Under the pieces are notes generated by a model, which was not told where the DNA came from, made no database searches, and was given only the letters and a program-made list of their open reading frames with translations. Shown here in pieces: positions 38,205-48,510 of a stretch of DNA of 64,000 nucleotides; within the stretch, counting starts at the first letter, position 1, and each line of letters starts with the position of its first letter. Both the position numbers and the translations under genes were made by a program. Source of the DNA: Brevundimonas sp. (GTDB lineage Bacteria; Pseudomonadota; Alphaproteobacteria; Caulobacterales; Caulobacteraceae); the NCBI RefSeq assembly GCF_013912065.1, contig NZ_JACESA010000016.1, forward strand, positions 1 to 64,000. Reading direction: 5' to 3'.

Positions 38205-39524
38205 ATGGACCCTGCCGCCCTCTACGCCGAACGCCTGAAGACGCCCGACCAGGCCGCAGCCCTGATCCGTTCGGGCGCCAGGGTCGCCATGGGCCTGGGC
38301 GTGTCCCAGCCTCCAGCCCTGCTGAAGGCCCTGGCCGAGCGGGCGGAGCGGGGCGAGGTCGAGGAGGTGAACCTCTATTATCTGCTCAGCACCGCCATCG
38401 CCGCCGAGACGGTGCTCCGCTACGAACTGATGGACCGCATCCGCCCCTGGAGCCTGTTCCACAGCGCCGTCGAACGTCGGCTGGAACAGCGGGCGCACGA
38501 AGAGGGCCGGTCCAATCCCGTCCAGTTCATCCCCACCAGCTTCCAGCAGTCGCCCCGGTTGCTGTGCGACGAGGTCGGCGTCGACACCCTGATCTGCACC
38601 GTCTCGCCGATGGACGCGGACGGCTATTTTTCCTTCGGGACCAACACCGACTATTCCAAGCCGGTGTCGGAGACGGCGCGGACGATCCTGGTCGAGGTCA
38701 ATCCGCACATGCCGCGCGTGTTCGGCGACTGCACCGTCCATGTGTCCAGGGTCGCCGGGATCGTCGAACACGCCGCCCCTCTTCTGGTCGTGCCCAAGGC
38801 CGCGCCCCAGCCGGCGGACCTGGCGATAGGGCGGATCATCGCCGACCTGGTCGAGGACGGCGCCACGCTGCAGATGGGGATCGGCGCCCTGCCCAACGCC
38901 GTCTGCGACGCCCTGAAGGATCATCGCCACCTCGGCGTCCATACCGAGATGCTGACGCCGGGCCTGGTCGAACTGATGCAGGCGGGGGTGGCGGATCATG
39001 CCCGCAAGACCCTGCATCCTGGCGTCGGCGTCTTCGCCTTCTCCATGGGCGATCAGAACACCTATGACTTCCTGGACGGCAATCGCGGCATGGAGGCCCA
39101 TCCGGTCTCCTATGTGAACGATCCGGCCGTGATCGCGCGCAATGCGAAGATGATCTCGGTCAACGCCACGCTTCAGATCGACCTGACCGGGGCCTGTTGT
39201 TCGGAGTTCCTGAACGGCCGGCAGTTCACCGCCGCCGGCGGCCAACTGGACTTCGTGCGCGGCGCCTATGGATCGGACGGCGGCCGGTCGATCATCGCCT
39301 GCCACGCCACGGCCGCCAAGGGGACCTGTTCGCGCATCGTGGCCCGGCTGGACGGACCGGTCACTACCCCGCGCAACGACACCCATATCGTCGCCACCGA
39401 ACACGGCTGGACCAACCTGAAGGGCAAGTCGTCCAGCGAACGGGCCCGCGCCCTGATCGCCCTGGCCGCGCCCGAGTTCCGCGACGGCCTGACGGCGGAG
39501 GCGCGGGCACAGGGACTGATCTGA
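38205..39524 (+). CDS. Acetyl-CoA hydrolase/CoA-transferase family protein
   Basis: A 439-residue class I CoA-transferase of the acetyl-CoA hydrolase/4-hydroxybutyrate CoA-transferase type, moving CoA between short-chain acids in the cytoplasm. The N-terminal half has IPTSFQQSPRLL and SPMDADGYFSFGTN. The second half has MGIGALPNAVCDALKDH and LGVHTEMLTPGLVELM, where the Glu is the catalytic residue that forms the acyl-glutamyl-CoA adduct in this family. It ends with HIVATEHGWTNLKGKSSSERARALI, the usual C-terminal signature. Single gene. Acetate or propionate handling is likely; the exact acid is not determined. Confidence 0.92.
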   Translation: MDPAALYAERLKTPDQAAALIRSGARVAMGLGVSQPPALLKALAERAERGEVEEVNLYYLLSTAIAAETVLRYELMDRIRPWSLFHSAVERRLEQRAHEEGRSNPVQFIPTSFQQSPRLLCDEVGVDTLICTVSPMDADGYFSFGTNTDYSKPVSETARTILVEVNPHMPRVFGDCTVHVSRVAGIVEHAAPLLVVPKAAPQPADLAIGRIIADLVEDGATLQMGIGALPNAVCDALKDHRHLGVHTEMLTPGLVELMQAGVADHARKTLHPGVGVFAFSMGDQNTYDFLDGNRGMEAHPVSYVNDPAVIARNAKMISVNATLQIDLTGACCSEFLNGRQFTAAGGQLDFVRGAYGSDGGRSIIACHATAAKGTCSRIVARLDGPVTTPRNDTHIVATEHGWTNLKGKSSSERARALIALAAPEFRDGLTAEARAQGLI

Positions 39525-39581
39525 TCCCGGACGCGAGTCATTATCGACTTTCCATTTCCCGTCGCGCGCCCTAAACCCCGC

Positions 39582-39685
39582 CTCGTCATCGGGGAGTAGC
39601 CGCCCGCAGCGAACAGCGGGGCCCGCGTCAACATGCTTCCTCTCCCGGAGAGGATGGCGCGGGAACGGTCCGAGACCCTTGGTTC
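39582..39685 (+). ncRNA. yybP-ykoY manganese riboswitch
   Basis: The conserved landmarks of the yybP-ykoY aptamer occur in order. TCATCGGGGAGTAGC (39586-39600) holds the invariant GGGGAGTAGC of loop 1. GCGTCAACATGC (39625-39636) is the second conserved block. CCGAGACCCTT (39670-39680) closes the element. Family members bind Mn2+ and control manganese exporters. It lies about 120 bases before a UPF0016 gene, a known partner class, so it should switch on export when manganese is high. The expression platform between 39686 and 39805 was not resolved. Confidence 0.82.
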
Positions 39686-39805
39686 AAAGCCTTGGGTCCG
39701 GGATCACGGCAAGACCGGCGGCTTTCGCAGGGATGTCCACGCGGGGCCCGGCTGCGAACGCCACAGGTCCGTCCGCCGAGGCCCCCGCGCACACAGGTTC
39801 CTTTT

Positions 39806-40369
39806 GTGGACGCCTTTCTGATCTCGACCGGCCTGGTCTCCATCGCGGAGATCGGGGACAAGACCATGCTGTTGTCCATCGTCATGGCGGCCACCTGGCG
39901 CCGGCCCCTGCCGATCATCCTGGGCATACTGGCCGCCACCCTGCTGAACCACGCCTTCGCCGCCGTGGCGGGCACGGTCCTGGCCCATTTCATCACCGGC
40001 GACTGGATGCGCTGGATCGTCGGCGTCGCCTTCCTCGGCTTCGCCGCCTGGGCCCTGATCCCCGACACCCTGGACGAACAGAAGGGCGAGGTTCAGCGCG
40101 GCTTCTGGGCCATCTTCTGGACCACCGCCTCGGCCTTCTTCCTGATCGAGATGGGCGACAAGACCCAGGTCGCCACCGCCATGCTGGCCGCCCGGTTCGA
40201 GAACCTGCCGATGGTGGTGGCCGGATCGACCCTGGGCATGATGCTGGTCAACGGCCCGGCCGTCCTGCTGGGCGAGACGGCGGCGAAGACCCTGCCGCTG
40301 AAATGGATTCGTCTGGCGGCCGCCGTCGGCTTCGCCGCCACGGGCCTCTGGATCCTGCTGGCGCCCTGA
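39806..40369 (+). CDS. UPF0016/TMEM165 (GDT1) family manganese exporter
   Basis: A 187-residue inner-membrane protein with two homologous halves, each bearing the family motif: SIAEIGDKTMLL in the first and LIEMGDKTQVATAMLAAR in the second. The Glu and Asp of E-x-G-D-K-T line the cation site. About six hydrophobic segments are present. Members export Mn2+ (and Ca2+ in eukaryotes). The GTG start gives VDAFLISTGLVS; open sequence upstream falls in the riboswitch leader and is not protein-like. The riboswitch supports the manganese assignment. Confidence 0.9.
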   Translation: MDAFLISTGLVSIAEIGDKTMLLSIVMAATWRRPLPIILGILAATLLNHAFAAVAGTVLAHFITGDWMRWIVGVAFLGFAAWALIPDTLDEQKGEVQRGFWAIFWTTASAFFLIEMGDKTQVATAMLAARFENLPMVVAGSTLGMMLVNGPAVLLGETAAKTLPLKWIRLAAAVGFAATGLWILLAP

Positions 40370-40376
40370 TCGCGTC

Positions 40377-40958
40377 TCAGCGAAGGATGTTCAGCGCCAG
40401 GTGCTGCAACAGCATGATGGTCTTGGCGTCGCGGATGCGGCCGTCGGCGATCATGGCCAGGGCCTCGTCCAGCGTGGGCTCCAGCACCTCGATGTCCTCG
40501 CCCTCGTCCGGATGGCCGCCGCCGTCGCCGATCCGCATGGCGGCGTCATATTCGGCGACGAAGAAATGCAGGATCTCGGTCACCGAGCCGGGGCTCATGA
40601 AGGCCTCGAACACCTTGCGCACCTCGCAGAGCCGATAGCCCAGCTCCTCTTCGACCTCGGCGCGTATACGCACCTCGGGCTCGGCGTCGTCCAGCAGGCC
40701 GGCCGCAGCCTCGATCAGCAGGTCGTCATAGCCGTTCAGATAGGCCGGATAGCGGAATTGCCGTACCAGCAGCACGGTGCGCGTCGTCGGATTATAGGGC
40801 AGCAGCACCGCTCCATTGCCCCGGTCGTAATGTTCCCGCTCCTGGGTCTGCCAGACGCCGTCGCGCCGTTTCCAGTCGAACCGGGTCGTCTTCAGCACAT
40901 ACCAGTTGTCCGAGAGAAGCCGGGTCTCGTGGACCCTCAGGCGATCCTTGACGGTCAT
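40377..40958 (-). CDS. nudK: NudK-like Nudix hydrolase
   Basis: A 193-residue Nudix hydrolase, resembling GDP-mannose pyrophosphatase NudK, which splits GDP-mannose and related sugar nucleotides. It has the N-terminal dimer swap segment WYVLKTTRFDWKRRDG and the Nudix helix in AGLLDDAEPEVRIRAEVEEELGY, where the metal-binding glutamates are kept but the usual Arg/Lys before the first Glu is Ala. FEAFMSPGSVTEILHFFVAEYD matches NudK closely. ADP-ribose could also be a substrate. It lies 31 bases upstream of argG's 3' end and converges on the UPF0016 gene. Confidence 0.83.
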   Translation of the reverse strand: MTVKDRLRVHETRLLSDNWYVLKTTRFDWKRRDGVWQTQEREHYDRGNGAVLLPYNPTTRTVLLVRQFRYPAYLNGYDDLLIEAAAGLLDDAEPEVRIRAEVEEELGYRLCEVRKVFEAFMSPGSVTEILHFFVAEYDAAMRIGDGGGHPDEGEDIEVLEPTLDEALAMIADGRIRDAKTIMLLQHLALNILR

Positions 40959-40989
40959 TCGGCTTCCCTCGGGAGGTTTCGGACTGGGA

Positions 40990-42228
40990 CTAGGCTTCGC
41001 GCGCGTCGCGCTTGGCCAGGACGCGCAGACGCAGGGCGTTCAGCTTGATGAAGCCGGCGGCGTCCTTGTGGTCATAGGCCTGGACGCCCTCCTCGAAGGT
41101 CACCAGGTCCTGGTCGTACAGGCTGTAGGGGCTCTCGCGGCCGATGACGCTGACATTGCCCTTGTAGAGCTTGACCTTGACCGTGCCGGTGACCTTTTCC
41201 TGGCTCTTGTCGATGGCGGCCTGGAGCATCTCGCGCTCGGGCGAGAACCAGAAGCCGTTGTAGACCAGCTCGGCGTATTTCGGCATCAGCTGGTCCTTCA
41301 GGTGCATGGAGCCGCCGTCCAGGGTGATGCTTTCGATGCCGCGGTGCGCGGCGATCAGGATCGTGCCGCCGGGGGTCTCATAGACGCCGCGCGACTTCAT
41401 GCCGACGAACCGGTTCTCGACCAGGTCCAGGCGGCCGACGCCGTTGTCGTGGCCGTACTGGTTCAGCGCGGTCAGCAGGGTGGCGGGGCTCATAGCCTCG
41501 CCGTTGATCGAGACGGCGTCGCCCTTTTCGAAACCGATCTCGATCACCGTGGCGACGTCCGGCGCGTCTTCGGGCGAGATGGTGCGCTGGTGGACGAACT
41601 CGGGGGCCTCGACCGCCGGGTCTTCCAGCACCTTGCCCTCGGACGAGGAGTGCAGAAGGTTCGCATCGACCGAGAAGGGCGCCTCGCCGCGCTTGTCCTT
41701 GGCGATCGGGATCTGGTTCTTCTCGGCGAAGTCCAGCAGGGCCTCGCGGCTGCGGAACTCCCACTCACGCCAGGGGGCGATGACGCGGATGTCGGGCTCA
41801 AGCGCATAATAGCCCAGCTCGAACCGGACCTGGTCATTGCCCTTGCCGGTCGCGCCGTGACAGACGGCGTCGGCGCCGACCATGCGGGCGATCTCGATCT
41901 GGCGCTTGGAGATCAGCGGCCGGGCGATCGAGGTGCCCAGCAGATAGTCGCCCTCATATTGCGCATTGGCGCGGAACATCGGGAAGACGAAATCGCGCAC
42001 GAACTCTTCGCGCAGGTCGTCGATGAAGATGTTCTCAGGCTTGATGCCCAGTTTCAGCGCCTTCTCGCGCGCCGGGCCCAATTCCTCGCCCTGGCCCAGG
42101 TCGGCGGTGAAGGTCACGACCTCGGCGTTGTACTCGGTCTGCAGCCACTTCAGGATGATCGAGGTGTCCAGGCCGCCCGAATAGGCGAGAACGACTTTCT
42201 TGACGGGCTTGTCGGCGGGGGCGGACAT
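40990..42228 (-). CDS. argG: Argininosuccinate synthase
   Basis: Joins citrulline and aspartate with ATP in arginine synthesis. The 412-residue product starts at the ATG giving [30 protein letters not shown], where AYSGGLDTS is the ATP pyrophosphatase loop. [13 protein letters not shown] and [12 protein letters not shown], both standard, follow. An open extension to 42306 is Pro-rich and lies in the promoter region, so it was rejected. Single gene, divergent from the M16 peptidase gene with 197 bases between starts. Confidence 0.97.
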   Translation of the reverse strand: MSAPADKPVKKVVLAYSGGLDTSIILKWLQTEYNAEVVTFTADLGQGEELGPAREKALKLGIKPENIFIDDLREEFVRDFVFPMFRANAQYEGDYLLGTSIARPLISKRQIEIARMVGADAVCHGATGKGNDQVRFELGYYALEPDIRVIAPWREWEFRSREALLDFAEKNQIPIAKDKRGEAPFSVDANLLHSSSEGKVLEDPAVEAPEFVHQRTISPEDAPDVATVIEIGFEKGDAVSINGEAMSPATLLTALNQYGHDNGVGRLDLVENRFVGMKSRGVYETPGGTILIAAHRGIESITLDGGSMHLKDQLMPKYAELVYNGFWFSPEREMLQAAIDKSQEKVTGTVKVKLYKGNVSVIGRESPYSLYDQDLVTFEEGVQAYDHKDAAGFIKLNALRLRVLAKRDAREA

Positions 42229-42425
42229 GGCGGCTCTTTCTAAAGGCATGGGCGGCGGTGTCGGGGGAGTTGACGCGCGCATAAGACCGGGGGTCCGGCG
42301 ATGCAACCTTTTCCGGGGTTGGCCGCGGCCAAGATGAAGCTTTGTTCATGTTCAACCGGTCGCGTTGCCAGCCTGCCGACCGTCGTTATGGTCGTCGTCC
42401 ATCTGTCATCAAGGACGTCCCAACT

Positions 42426-45278
42426 ATGCGCCGCGCCACCTGCCTCGTCGCCGCCGCCGCCCTGCTCGCGGTCTCCACCCCTGTCTGGGCCTCGGTTTCG
42501 CCCGCGGTCGCCGTCCAGGCGTCCACCCCGGCGGCCCAGGCCGCGCCGGTGTCCGAACTGGTCGCCGAAGTCGATATTCCCTATACCAAATTCACCCTCG
42601 ACAACGGCCTGACCGTCCTGGTCCACGAGGACCACAAGGCCCCGGTCGTGGCCGTGTCGGTCTGGTACAACGTCGGCTCCAAGGACGAGCCCGCCGGCAA
42701 GACCGGCTTCGCCCACCTTTTCGAACACCTGATGTTCGGCGGGTCCGAGAATGCGCCGGGCAGCTATTTCACCCCGATGCGCAACATGGGCGCGACGGAC
42801 ATGAACGGCACCACCTGGTTTGACCGCACCAACTATTTCGAGACCGTTCCGACCCCGGCGCTGGAACAGGCCCTGTTCATGGAAAGCGACCGCATGGGCT
42901 ACATGCTGGGCGCCATCACCCAGGAGACGCTCGATCTCCAGCGCGGCGTCGTCCAGAACGAGAAGCGCCAGGGCGACAACCAGCCCTACGGTTTGAGCGA
43001 GTACAAGCAGCTGGAGGCCCTGTTCCCGGAAGGCCACCCCTATCGCCACTCGACCATCGGCTCGATGGCCGACCTGGACGCGGCCTCGATGGAGACGGTG
43101 CGCGACTGGTTCCGCTCCAACTACGGTCCCAACAACTCGGTCCTGGTTCTGGCCGGCGACATCACCCCCGCCAAGGCGCGTGAACTGACCCAGAAATATT
43201 TCGGCCCGATCCCGCGCGGCCCGGTAAACACCCCGGCCCAGGCGGCCGTCCCCACCCTGCCCGCCCCGGTCAGCGAGACCGCCCACGACCGCGTCTCCAA
43301 CGCCCGTGTGCAGATCAACTGGGCGGTCCCCGGCATGCTGGACGCCGACACCGTGCCCCTCAGCGTCGGCGCCTCGGTGCTGGGTGGTCTGGCCAGTTCG
43401 CGCCTCGACAATGAACTGGTGCGCGGCGAACAGAGCGCCGTCTCGGTCAGCGCCAGCAACGGCGCCTTCCACCGCGTCGGCATGTTCGAGATCACCCTGG
43501 ACGTCAAACCGGGTCAGGATCCGGCCGCCGTCGAAGCTCGCGCCCGTGAGATCCTGAACGGCCTGATCGCCGACGGCCCGACGGCGGAAGAGGTCGAACG
43601 GGTCAAGACCCAGTATGTCTCGCGCACCGTCCAGGGTCTGGAACAGGTCGGCGGCTTCGGCGGCAAGGCCGTGGCCTTGGCCGAGGGCCAGCTCTACGCC
43701 GGCGATCCGGAACACTACAAGAAGGAGCTCCAGGCCTATGCGGCGGTGACGCCGGCCCAGGTCCAGGCGGCGATGCAGAAGTGGCTGACCCGTCCGGCCT
43801 ATACGCTGACGACCCTGCCGGGCGAACGCGAAGCCTATGAAGAGGCGGCCGAGGCGCCGTCGGGGGCCAACCACACGCCCGCGCCGCCGATCGAACGCGT
43901 CGCTCGCATGCCCAAGCCCGAGATCGCCCCCGTCGCCAATGTCGACTTCCCGGCGGTCCAGCGCACCCGCCTGTCGAACGGCGTTGAGGTGGTCTACGCC
44001 CAGCGCGACGCCGTGCCCGCCACCAAGATCGCCATCGACTTCGACGCCGGTCTGGCCGCCGACGACGCCTCAAAACTGGGCCTTCAAAGCCTGATGCTGG
44101 ACCTGATGGACGAGGGCACAGCGACGCTGAACGCCACCCAGCTGGCCGAGGCCCAGGAGGCCCTGGGGGCGACCATCGCGACCGGCGCCTCGATGGACCG
44201 TTCGGTGGTTCAGCTATACGCCGTCACGCCGAACCTGCAACCGTCGGTCGCCCTGCTGGCCGATGTGGTCAAGAACCCCGCCTTCGCGCCGTCGGAACTG
44301 GAGCGTCTTCGCGCTGCCCGGCTGTCGCGCATCGCCGCCGAACGGACCCAGCCTGCGGCCCTGGCCAACCGCGCCCTGCCCGAACTGATCTATGGCTCGG
44401 CCAGCCCATATGGCCGCCCCTTCAGCGGCAACGGCGACGAGACCAGCGTCAAGGCGATCACCGAGGCCGACATCCGCGCCGACTACGCCGAATGGATCCG
44501 GCCGGACAACGCCAAGATCTTCGTGGTCTCGGACAAGCCCCTGTCGGAGATCACCCCGCTGCTCGAGGCCCAGTTCGGACGCTGGACGCCCCCCGCCGCC
44601 GCCAAGGGCGTCAAGGACGTCTCCGCCCCCATCCCGGCCGCCACGCCCAAGATCGTCCTGATCGACCGGCCCCAGTCGCCCCAGTCCTATATTCTGGGCG
44701 GCGAGGTGCTGACGGCCTCCGGAACCGACGACCTGCTGGTGCTGAACGCGGCCAATAACGTCCTCGGCAACGACTTCCTGTCGCGGATCAACTCGGACCT
44801 GCGCGAGACCAAGGGCTGGTCCTACGGCGTCAACGCCTCCGTCTCCGGCTTCGTCGGCCGCGTCCCCTATCTGGTCACCGCCCCGGTTCAGGCCGACCAG
44901 ACCGGCCCGGCCATCGCCGCGCTGAACCTTCAGTTCAACGACTTCCTGAAGGGCGACAAGGGCGTCACCCCGGCCGAGCTGGAACGGACCGTCAACGGCA
45001 ACACCCGCCGTCTGGCTGGCAGCTACGAGACCTCGGCGGCCGTCCTGGGCGCCATGCGCACCAACGACCTGCTGGGTCGTCCGGACGATTATCCGGAAAC
45101 CGTCGCCGCCCGCACCAACGCCCTGACGGCGGCCCAGATGGACGCCGCCGCCCGCGCCGCCATCGACCCGTCGCGCTTCGTCTGGGTGGTCGTCGGCGAC
45201 GCCTCGGTGGTCAAGCCGCAGCTGGACGCCCTGGGAATGCCGGTCGAAGTCCGCTCGGCGGCCCCGGCCGCCCAGTAG
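42426..45278 (+). CDS. M16 family zinc metallopeptidase, two-domain
   Basis: An exported 950-residue pitrilysin-type peptidase. A signal peptide (MRRATCLVAAAALLAVSTPVWA) precedes the first M16 unit with the inverted zinc motif HLFEHLMF (His, Glu, His) and the distal Glu in GVVQNEKRQ. A second, inactive M16 unit (from about residue 530, VQRTRLSNGVEVVYAQRDAVPATKIAID) lacks the HxxEH motif, as is normal for the regulatory half. It probably degrades peptides in the periplasm. The start at 42426 is set by the signal peptide; 28 upstream codons in frame look non-coding. A strong terminator follows. Confidence 0.93.
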   Translation: MRRATCLVAAAALLAVSTPVWASVSPAVAVQASTPAAQAAPVSELVAEVDIPYTKFTLDNGLTVLVHEDHKAPVVAVSVWYNVGSKDEPAGKTGFAHLFEHLMFGGSENAPGSYFTPMRNMGATDMNGTTWFDRTNYFETVPTPALEQALFMESDRMGYMLGAITQETLDLQRGVVQNEKRQGDNQPYGLSEYKQLEALFPEGHPYRHSTIGSMADLDAASMETVRDWFRSNYGPNNSVLVLAGDITPAKARELTQKYFGPIPRGPVNTPAQAAVPTLPAPVSETAHDRVSNARVQINWAVPGMLDADTVPLSVGASVLGGLASSRLDNELVRGEQSAVSVSASNGAFHRVGMFEITLDVKPGQDPAAVEARAREILNGLIADGPTAEEVERVKTQYVSRTVQGLEQVGGFGGKAVALAEGQLYAGDPEHYKKELQAYAAVTPAQVQAAMQKWLTRPAYTLTTLPGEREAYEEAAEAPSGANHTPAPPIERVARMPKPEIAPVANVDFPAVQRTRLSNGVEVVYAQRDAVPATKIAIDFDAGLAADDASKLGLQSLMLDLMDEGTATLNATQLAEAQEALGATIATGASMDRSVVQLYAVTPNLQPSVALLADVVKNPAFAPSELERLRAARLSRIAAERTQPAALANRALPELIYGSASPYGRPFSGNGDETSVKAITEADIRADYAEWIRPDNAKIFVVSDKPLSEITPLLEAQFGRWTPPAAAKGVKDVSAPIPAATPKIVLIDRPQSPQSYILGGEVLTASGTDDLLVLNAANNVLGNDFLSRINSDLRETKGWSYGVNASVSGFVGRVPYLVTAPVQADQTGPAIAALNLQFNDFLKGDKGVTPAELERTVNGNTRRLAGSYETSAAVLGAMRTNDLLGRPDDYPETVAARTNALTAAQMDAAARAAIDPSRFVWVVVGDASVVKPQLDALGMPVEVRSAAPAAQ

Positions 45279-45300
45279 GGCGAACCTCAGCTCTAAAAAC

Positions 45301-45340
45301 GACGAAGGCCCGGAGAGCGATCTCCGGGCCTTTTTCGTCT
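45301..45340 (+). terminator. Rho-independent terminator after the M16 gene
   Basis: GGCCCGGAGA (45307-45316), loop GCGA, TCTCCGGGCC (45321-45330), then TTTTT. The arms extend outward (GACGAA with TTCGTC), so the hairpin could also end the leftward engB operon, whose stop lies 19 bases away: a bidirectional terminator. Confidence 0.9.
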
Positions 45341-45358
45341 TCCCGCCACGGCGAAAAA

Positions 45359-46012
45359 TCAGTCCAGCGTCGCCCCGGTGGTGCGCATGATCTCGGCGCG
45401 CAGTTCCGGCAGGCCCAGGCCCTTTTCCGACGAGGTCAGGGCCACGACCGGGAAGGCGGCCGGGCGTTTGGAGATGGCCTTCAGCGTCGCCTCCTGCACC
45501 GCCTCGCCCTCGCCCTTCTTCAGCTTGTCGGCCTTGGTCAGGACGATCTGATAACTGACGGCGGCCAGGTCCAGGGCGTCCAGCGCCTCCTTGTCCACGC
45601 TCTTCAGCCCATGGCGGCTGTCGATCAGCAGATAGACCCGTTTCAGCGTCACCCGGCCGCGCAGATAGTCGCGGCCCAGGTCCTGGAATTTCCTGACCGT
45701 CGTCTTGGACGCCTTGGCCCAGCCGTAGCCGGGCAGGTCGACCAGACGCATCCGGCCGTCCAGGTCGAAGAAGTTGACCTCGCGCGTCCGCCCCGGCTCG
45801 TTCGAGGCCCGCGCCAGCTTGTGCATCCCGACCAGGCCGTTGATCAGGCTGGACTTGCCGACGTTGGACCGGCCGGCGAAGGCGATCTCGGGCAGGTCCG
45901 GCTCGGGCAGCTGCTCGATCTTTGCGGCGCCCATGATGAAGGTCGCCGGCCGCGCGAACAGGACCCGCGCAGCCTCGATCTCCTCGGGAGTGAACTCGGT
46001 TTCCGCGATCAC
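45359..46012 (-). CDS. engB: Ribosome biogenesis GTP-binding protein YihA/YsxC (EngB)
   Basis: A 217-residue essential GTPase that assists large-subunit ribosome assembly. It has G1 [13 protein letters not shown]3 DLPGYGWA, G4 LTKADK, and the family N-terminal segment [23 protein letters not shown]. The GTG start ([12 protein letters not shown]) overlaps the yidC stop by four bases (GTGA), which fixes it; open sequence further upstream belongs to yidC read in another frame. Last gene of the rpmH-rnpA-yidC-engB block. Confidence 0.95.
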   Translation of the reverse strand: MIAETEFTPEEIEAARVLFARPATFIMGAAKIEQLPEPDLPEIAFAGRSNVGKSSLINGLVGMHKLARASNEPGRTREVNFFDLDGRMRLVDLPGYGWAKASKTTVRKFQDLGRDYLRGRVTLKRVYLLIDSRHGLKSVDKEALDALDLAAVSYQIVLTKADKLKKGEGEAVQEATLKAISKRPAAFPVVALTSSEKGLGLPELRAEIMRTTGATLD

Positions 46013-47808
46013 GCCGGGGATTTCTTGAAGCGGGCGATGAAGGTGTCGATCGGGTTCTCGGCCTTGTAGCGGTGCATGATGACGTACTGCTGCAGGATGG
46101 TCAGGATGTTCGACCAGGCCCAGTAGACCAGCAGGCCCGCCGCAAAGGGCGCCATGATGAAGGTGAAGACCAGCGGCATGAACTGGAAGATCTGGCGCTG
46201 GACCGGATCGGCCGCCGGCGGGTTCATCGCCGTCTGCAGCCACATGGTCAGGCCGTAGGCGACCGCCAGCAGGCCGATGCCCAGCGGCCCGACCAGCAGG
46301 GCGCCCAGCAGGGGCAGGTTCGCCGGATCCCAGGGGATCAGGCCGAACAGGTTCCACACCACCGAGGGGTCGCGCGCCGACAGGTCGTTGATAAAGCCCA
46401 GGAAGGGCTGGTGACGCATTTCGATGGTGACGGTCAGCACCTTGTACAGGGCGTAGAAGACCGGGATCTGCAGCAGAAGCGGAAGACAGCCGGCGACCGG
46501 ATTGATCTTCTCCTTCTGGTACAGGGCCATCGTCTCCTGCTGCTGCTTCTGCGGGTCGTCTTTGAACCGGGCCTTGATCTCCTCCATCTTGGGCTGGAGG
46601 TTCCGCATCTTGGACATGCTGGCGTAGGCGTTGTTGGCCAGCGGGAACATGATCAGCTTGACGATGACGGTCAGGGCCAGGATGGCGACGCCGAAGCTGC
46701 CGACCAGGCCATAGACATTCTCCAGCACCCAGAAGATCGGGCGGGTCAGGAACCAGAACATGCCCCAGTCGATCGCATAGACGAAGCGCGGCAGACCCAG
46801 GTTCTCCTCATAGGTCTTCAGCACCTCGGCGCGCTTGACCCCAGCGAACAGACGCTGGGTCTCGGTCGCGGTCGCGCCCGGCTGGATGGTGCGACTGGCG
46901 CCCAGCAGATTGGCTTCCAGCTGCGGCTGGCCGCCCGGAACCTCGCGGACGCGGAATTCGGTCTCGACCGCCTCGTTCTGCGGCGGCAGCAGGGCCGCCA
47001 GCCAGTATTTGTCGGTGATGCCCAGCCAGCCGCCGGTCGAGGCGTTCTCGATCCGGGGCTCCTTCAGCCAGTCCTTGTACTTCTTCTGCTCGGTCCGGTA
47101 TTCGCCCGGCTTGCCGAAGGCGCCGATCGCCCCCTCGTGCACGATATGCGACGACCCGGCCGCGGGCGGCACGCCCTGGCGTTGGACGCTGCCGTAGGGG
47201 GCCAGGGTGATGGCCTGGGTTCCCAGGTTCTGGACCGTGTCCTGGATCGAGAAGACATAGCGGTCGTCGACCGACACCACGCGGGTGAAGCGCAGGCCCT
47301 GGCCGTTGTCCCAGGTCAGGGTGACGGGGGTGGTCGGGGTCAGGGTCGCGCCGTTGGTCAGGCGCCAGACGGTGTTGGGTCCGGGCACGCCGCCGGCGAC
47401 ATTGGGGCCGGTCCAGCCGAACTGGGCGAAATAGGCGTTCTCCATCCCCTGGGGACGGAACAGCTCGACCGGCTCGGGTTTGTCCTGGGTTTCCCTGTAG
47501 TCGGTCAGGAACAGGTCGTCGATCCGGCCGCCCTGCAGCGACAGCGAACCCTTCAGCGTGCCCGACTGGATCGGCACGCGGGCGGCGGTGCTCAGCGCCT
47601 GGCCGCGATCGGTGACGAAGGTCGGCCCCTGCGGGTTCAGCGCGGTGCGCGCGGCGTTCTCGGCCGTCTGCGACTGTTCGACCTGGGCCTGTTGCTGGAC
47701 GGCGCGGCGCTCCGCCTGCGGACGCAGCACGGCGAACCAGTAGACCCCCAGGATCAGGGCCGAGCACACGATGAAGATGATCGTGTTGCGCGAGTTGTCG
47801 TTTTTCAT
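46009..47808 (-). CDS. yidC: Membrane protein insertase YidC
   Basis: A 599-residue inner-membrane insertase that folds and inserts membrane proteins alone or with SecYEG. It has an N-terminal membrane anchor ([20 protein letters not shown]), a large periplasmic beta domain (residues about 70-350), and the conserved five-helix core from about 370 with [28 protein letters not shown] in the coiled cytoplasmic hairpin and [23 protein letters not shown]. It overlaps rnpA upstream (ATGA) and engB downstream (GTGA), so three genes are translationally coupled. No yidD is found between rnpA and yidC. Confidence 0.97.
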   Translation of the reverse strand: MKNDNSRNTIIFIVCSALILGVYWFAVLRPQAERRAVQQQAQVEQSQTAENAARTALNPQGPTFVTDRGQALSTAARVPIQSGTLKGSLSLQGGRIDDLFLTDYRETQDKPEPVELFRPQGMENAYFAQFGWTGPNVAGGVPGPNTVWRLTNGATLTPTTPVTLTWDNGQGLRFTRVVSVDDRYVFSIQDTVQNLGTQAITLAPYGSVQRQGVPPAAGSSHIVHEGAIGAFGKPGEYRTEQKKYKDWLKEPRIENASTGGWLGITDKYWLAALLPPQNEAVETEFRVREVPGGQPQLEANLLGASRTIQPGATATETQRLFAGVKRAEVLKTYEENLGLPRFVYAIDWGMFWFLTRPIFWVLENVYGLVGSFGVAILALTVIVKLIMFPLANNAYASMSKMRNLQPKMEEIKARFKDDPQKQQQETMALYQKEKINPVAGCLPLLLQIPVFYALYKVLTVTIEMRHQPFLGFINDLSARDPSVVWNLFGLIPWDPANLPLLGALLVGPLGIGLLAVAYGLTMWLQTAMNPPAADPVQRQIFQFMPLVFTFIMAPFAAGLLVYWAWSNILTILQQYVIMHRYKAENPIDTFIARFKKSPA

Positions 47809-48221
47809 GGATTCAGGCGGTCCTGGCCGGAGTGTGCGCGGGCGGGCGAAGGCTTGTCGGCCCCCCGATCGTTTCTCGGTGTCGCCAGCCTTGTAAGCGT
47901 CGATTTCACGTCGTCAAGCAAACGGTCCCACGCCCGCTCGGTCGTGCCCATGCGGGCGATGAAGACATAGTCGCTGCCGGGCAGGCCGTGGACGGGCAGC
48001 ATGGCCCGCGCGGCCTCGCGCAGGCGGCGCTTGGCGCGGTTGCGCGCCACGGCCCCGCCGATCTTGCGCGTGGCGGTGAAGCCCAGGCCGATGTGCGGCG
48101 AACCGTCGCCGCGTTCCAGTCGCTGGATCACCACGCCGCCGCGCGCCTCGGAAACGCCTTTGGCGGCCGCCAGGAACTGGGGCCGCCGCAACAGACGCTT
48201 GATCTGTAAAGGCTCGCTCAT
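47805..48221 (-). CDS. rnpA: Ribonuclease P protein component
   Basis: A 138-residue basic protein that binds the catalytic RNase P RNA and helps mature tRNA 5' ends. RLLRRPQFLAAAKG opens the fold. GLGFTATRKIGGAVARNRAKRRLREAAR contains the RNR signature that contacts the RNA. The C-terminal tail is extended by about 25 residues (NDRGADKPSPARAHSGQ) beyond the conserved core. It starts 28 bases after the rpmH stop and ends within the yidC start codon (ATGA). Confidence 0.95.
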   Translation of the reverse strand: MSEPLQIKRLLRRPQFLAAAKGVSEARGGVVIQRLERGDGSPHIGLGFTATRKIGGAVARNRAKRRLREAARAMLPVHGLPGSDYVFIARMGTTERAWDRLLDDVKSTLTRLATPRNDRGADKPSPARAHSGQDRLNP

Positions 48222-48249
48222 GCGTCCAAGGATCCGGACGCGGAGCCGC

Positions 48250-48384
48250 TTACGCCGTCAGGCGCTTGCGGCCCTTGGCGCGGCGGCGCGCAACAATCTT
48301 CTGGCCGTTCTTGGTGGCCATCCGGCTGCGGAAGCCGTGACGGCGCTTGCGCACGAGTCGCGACGGCTGATAGGTCCGCTTCAC
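48250..48384 (-). CDS. rpmH: 50S ribosomal protein L34
   Basis: A 44-residue ribosomal protein with the near-invariant sequence (V/M)[20 protein letters not shown], then [23 protein letters not shown]. It is encoded with a GTG start at 48384 and a TAA stop. First gene of the rpmH-rnpA-yidC-engB operon. The 126 bases up to the divergent TVP38 gene hold both promoters. Confidence 0.97.
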   Translation of the reverse strand: MKRTYQPSRLVRKRRHGFRSRMATKNGQKIVARRRAKGRKRLTA

Positions 48385-48510
48385 GGTCGGCTCCTGACGT
48401 TAAAAGGTTGGGCGGCGGGGCAAGAGGCGTCCGTCGCAGGAAGGGCGGGCGTATAAGTCGCATGACCGCGCGAGTCAACGCTCGGTCGGCAATTCGGGAA
48501 CGACGAGCGG

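Noticed and set aside
39633-39821. Short open frame within the UPF0016 leader
   Set aside because: It overlaps the conserved blocks of the manganese riboswitch and has no protein-like features.
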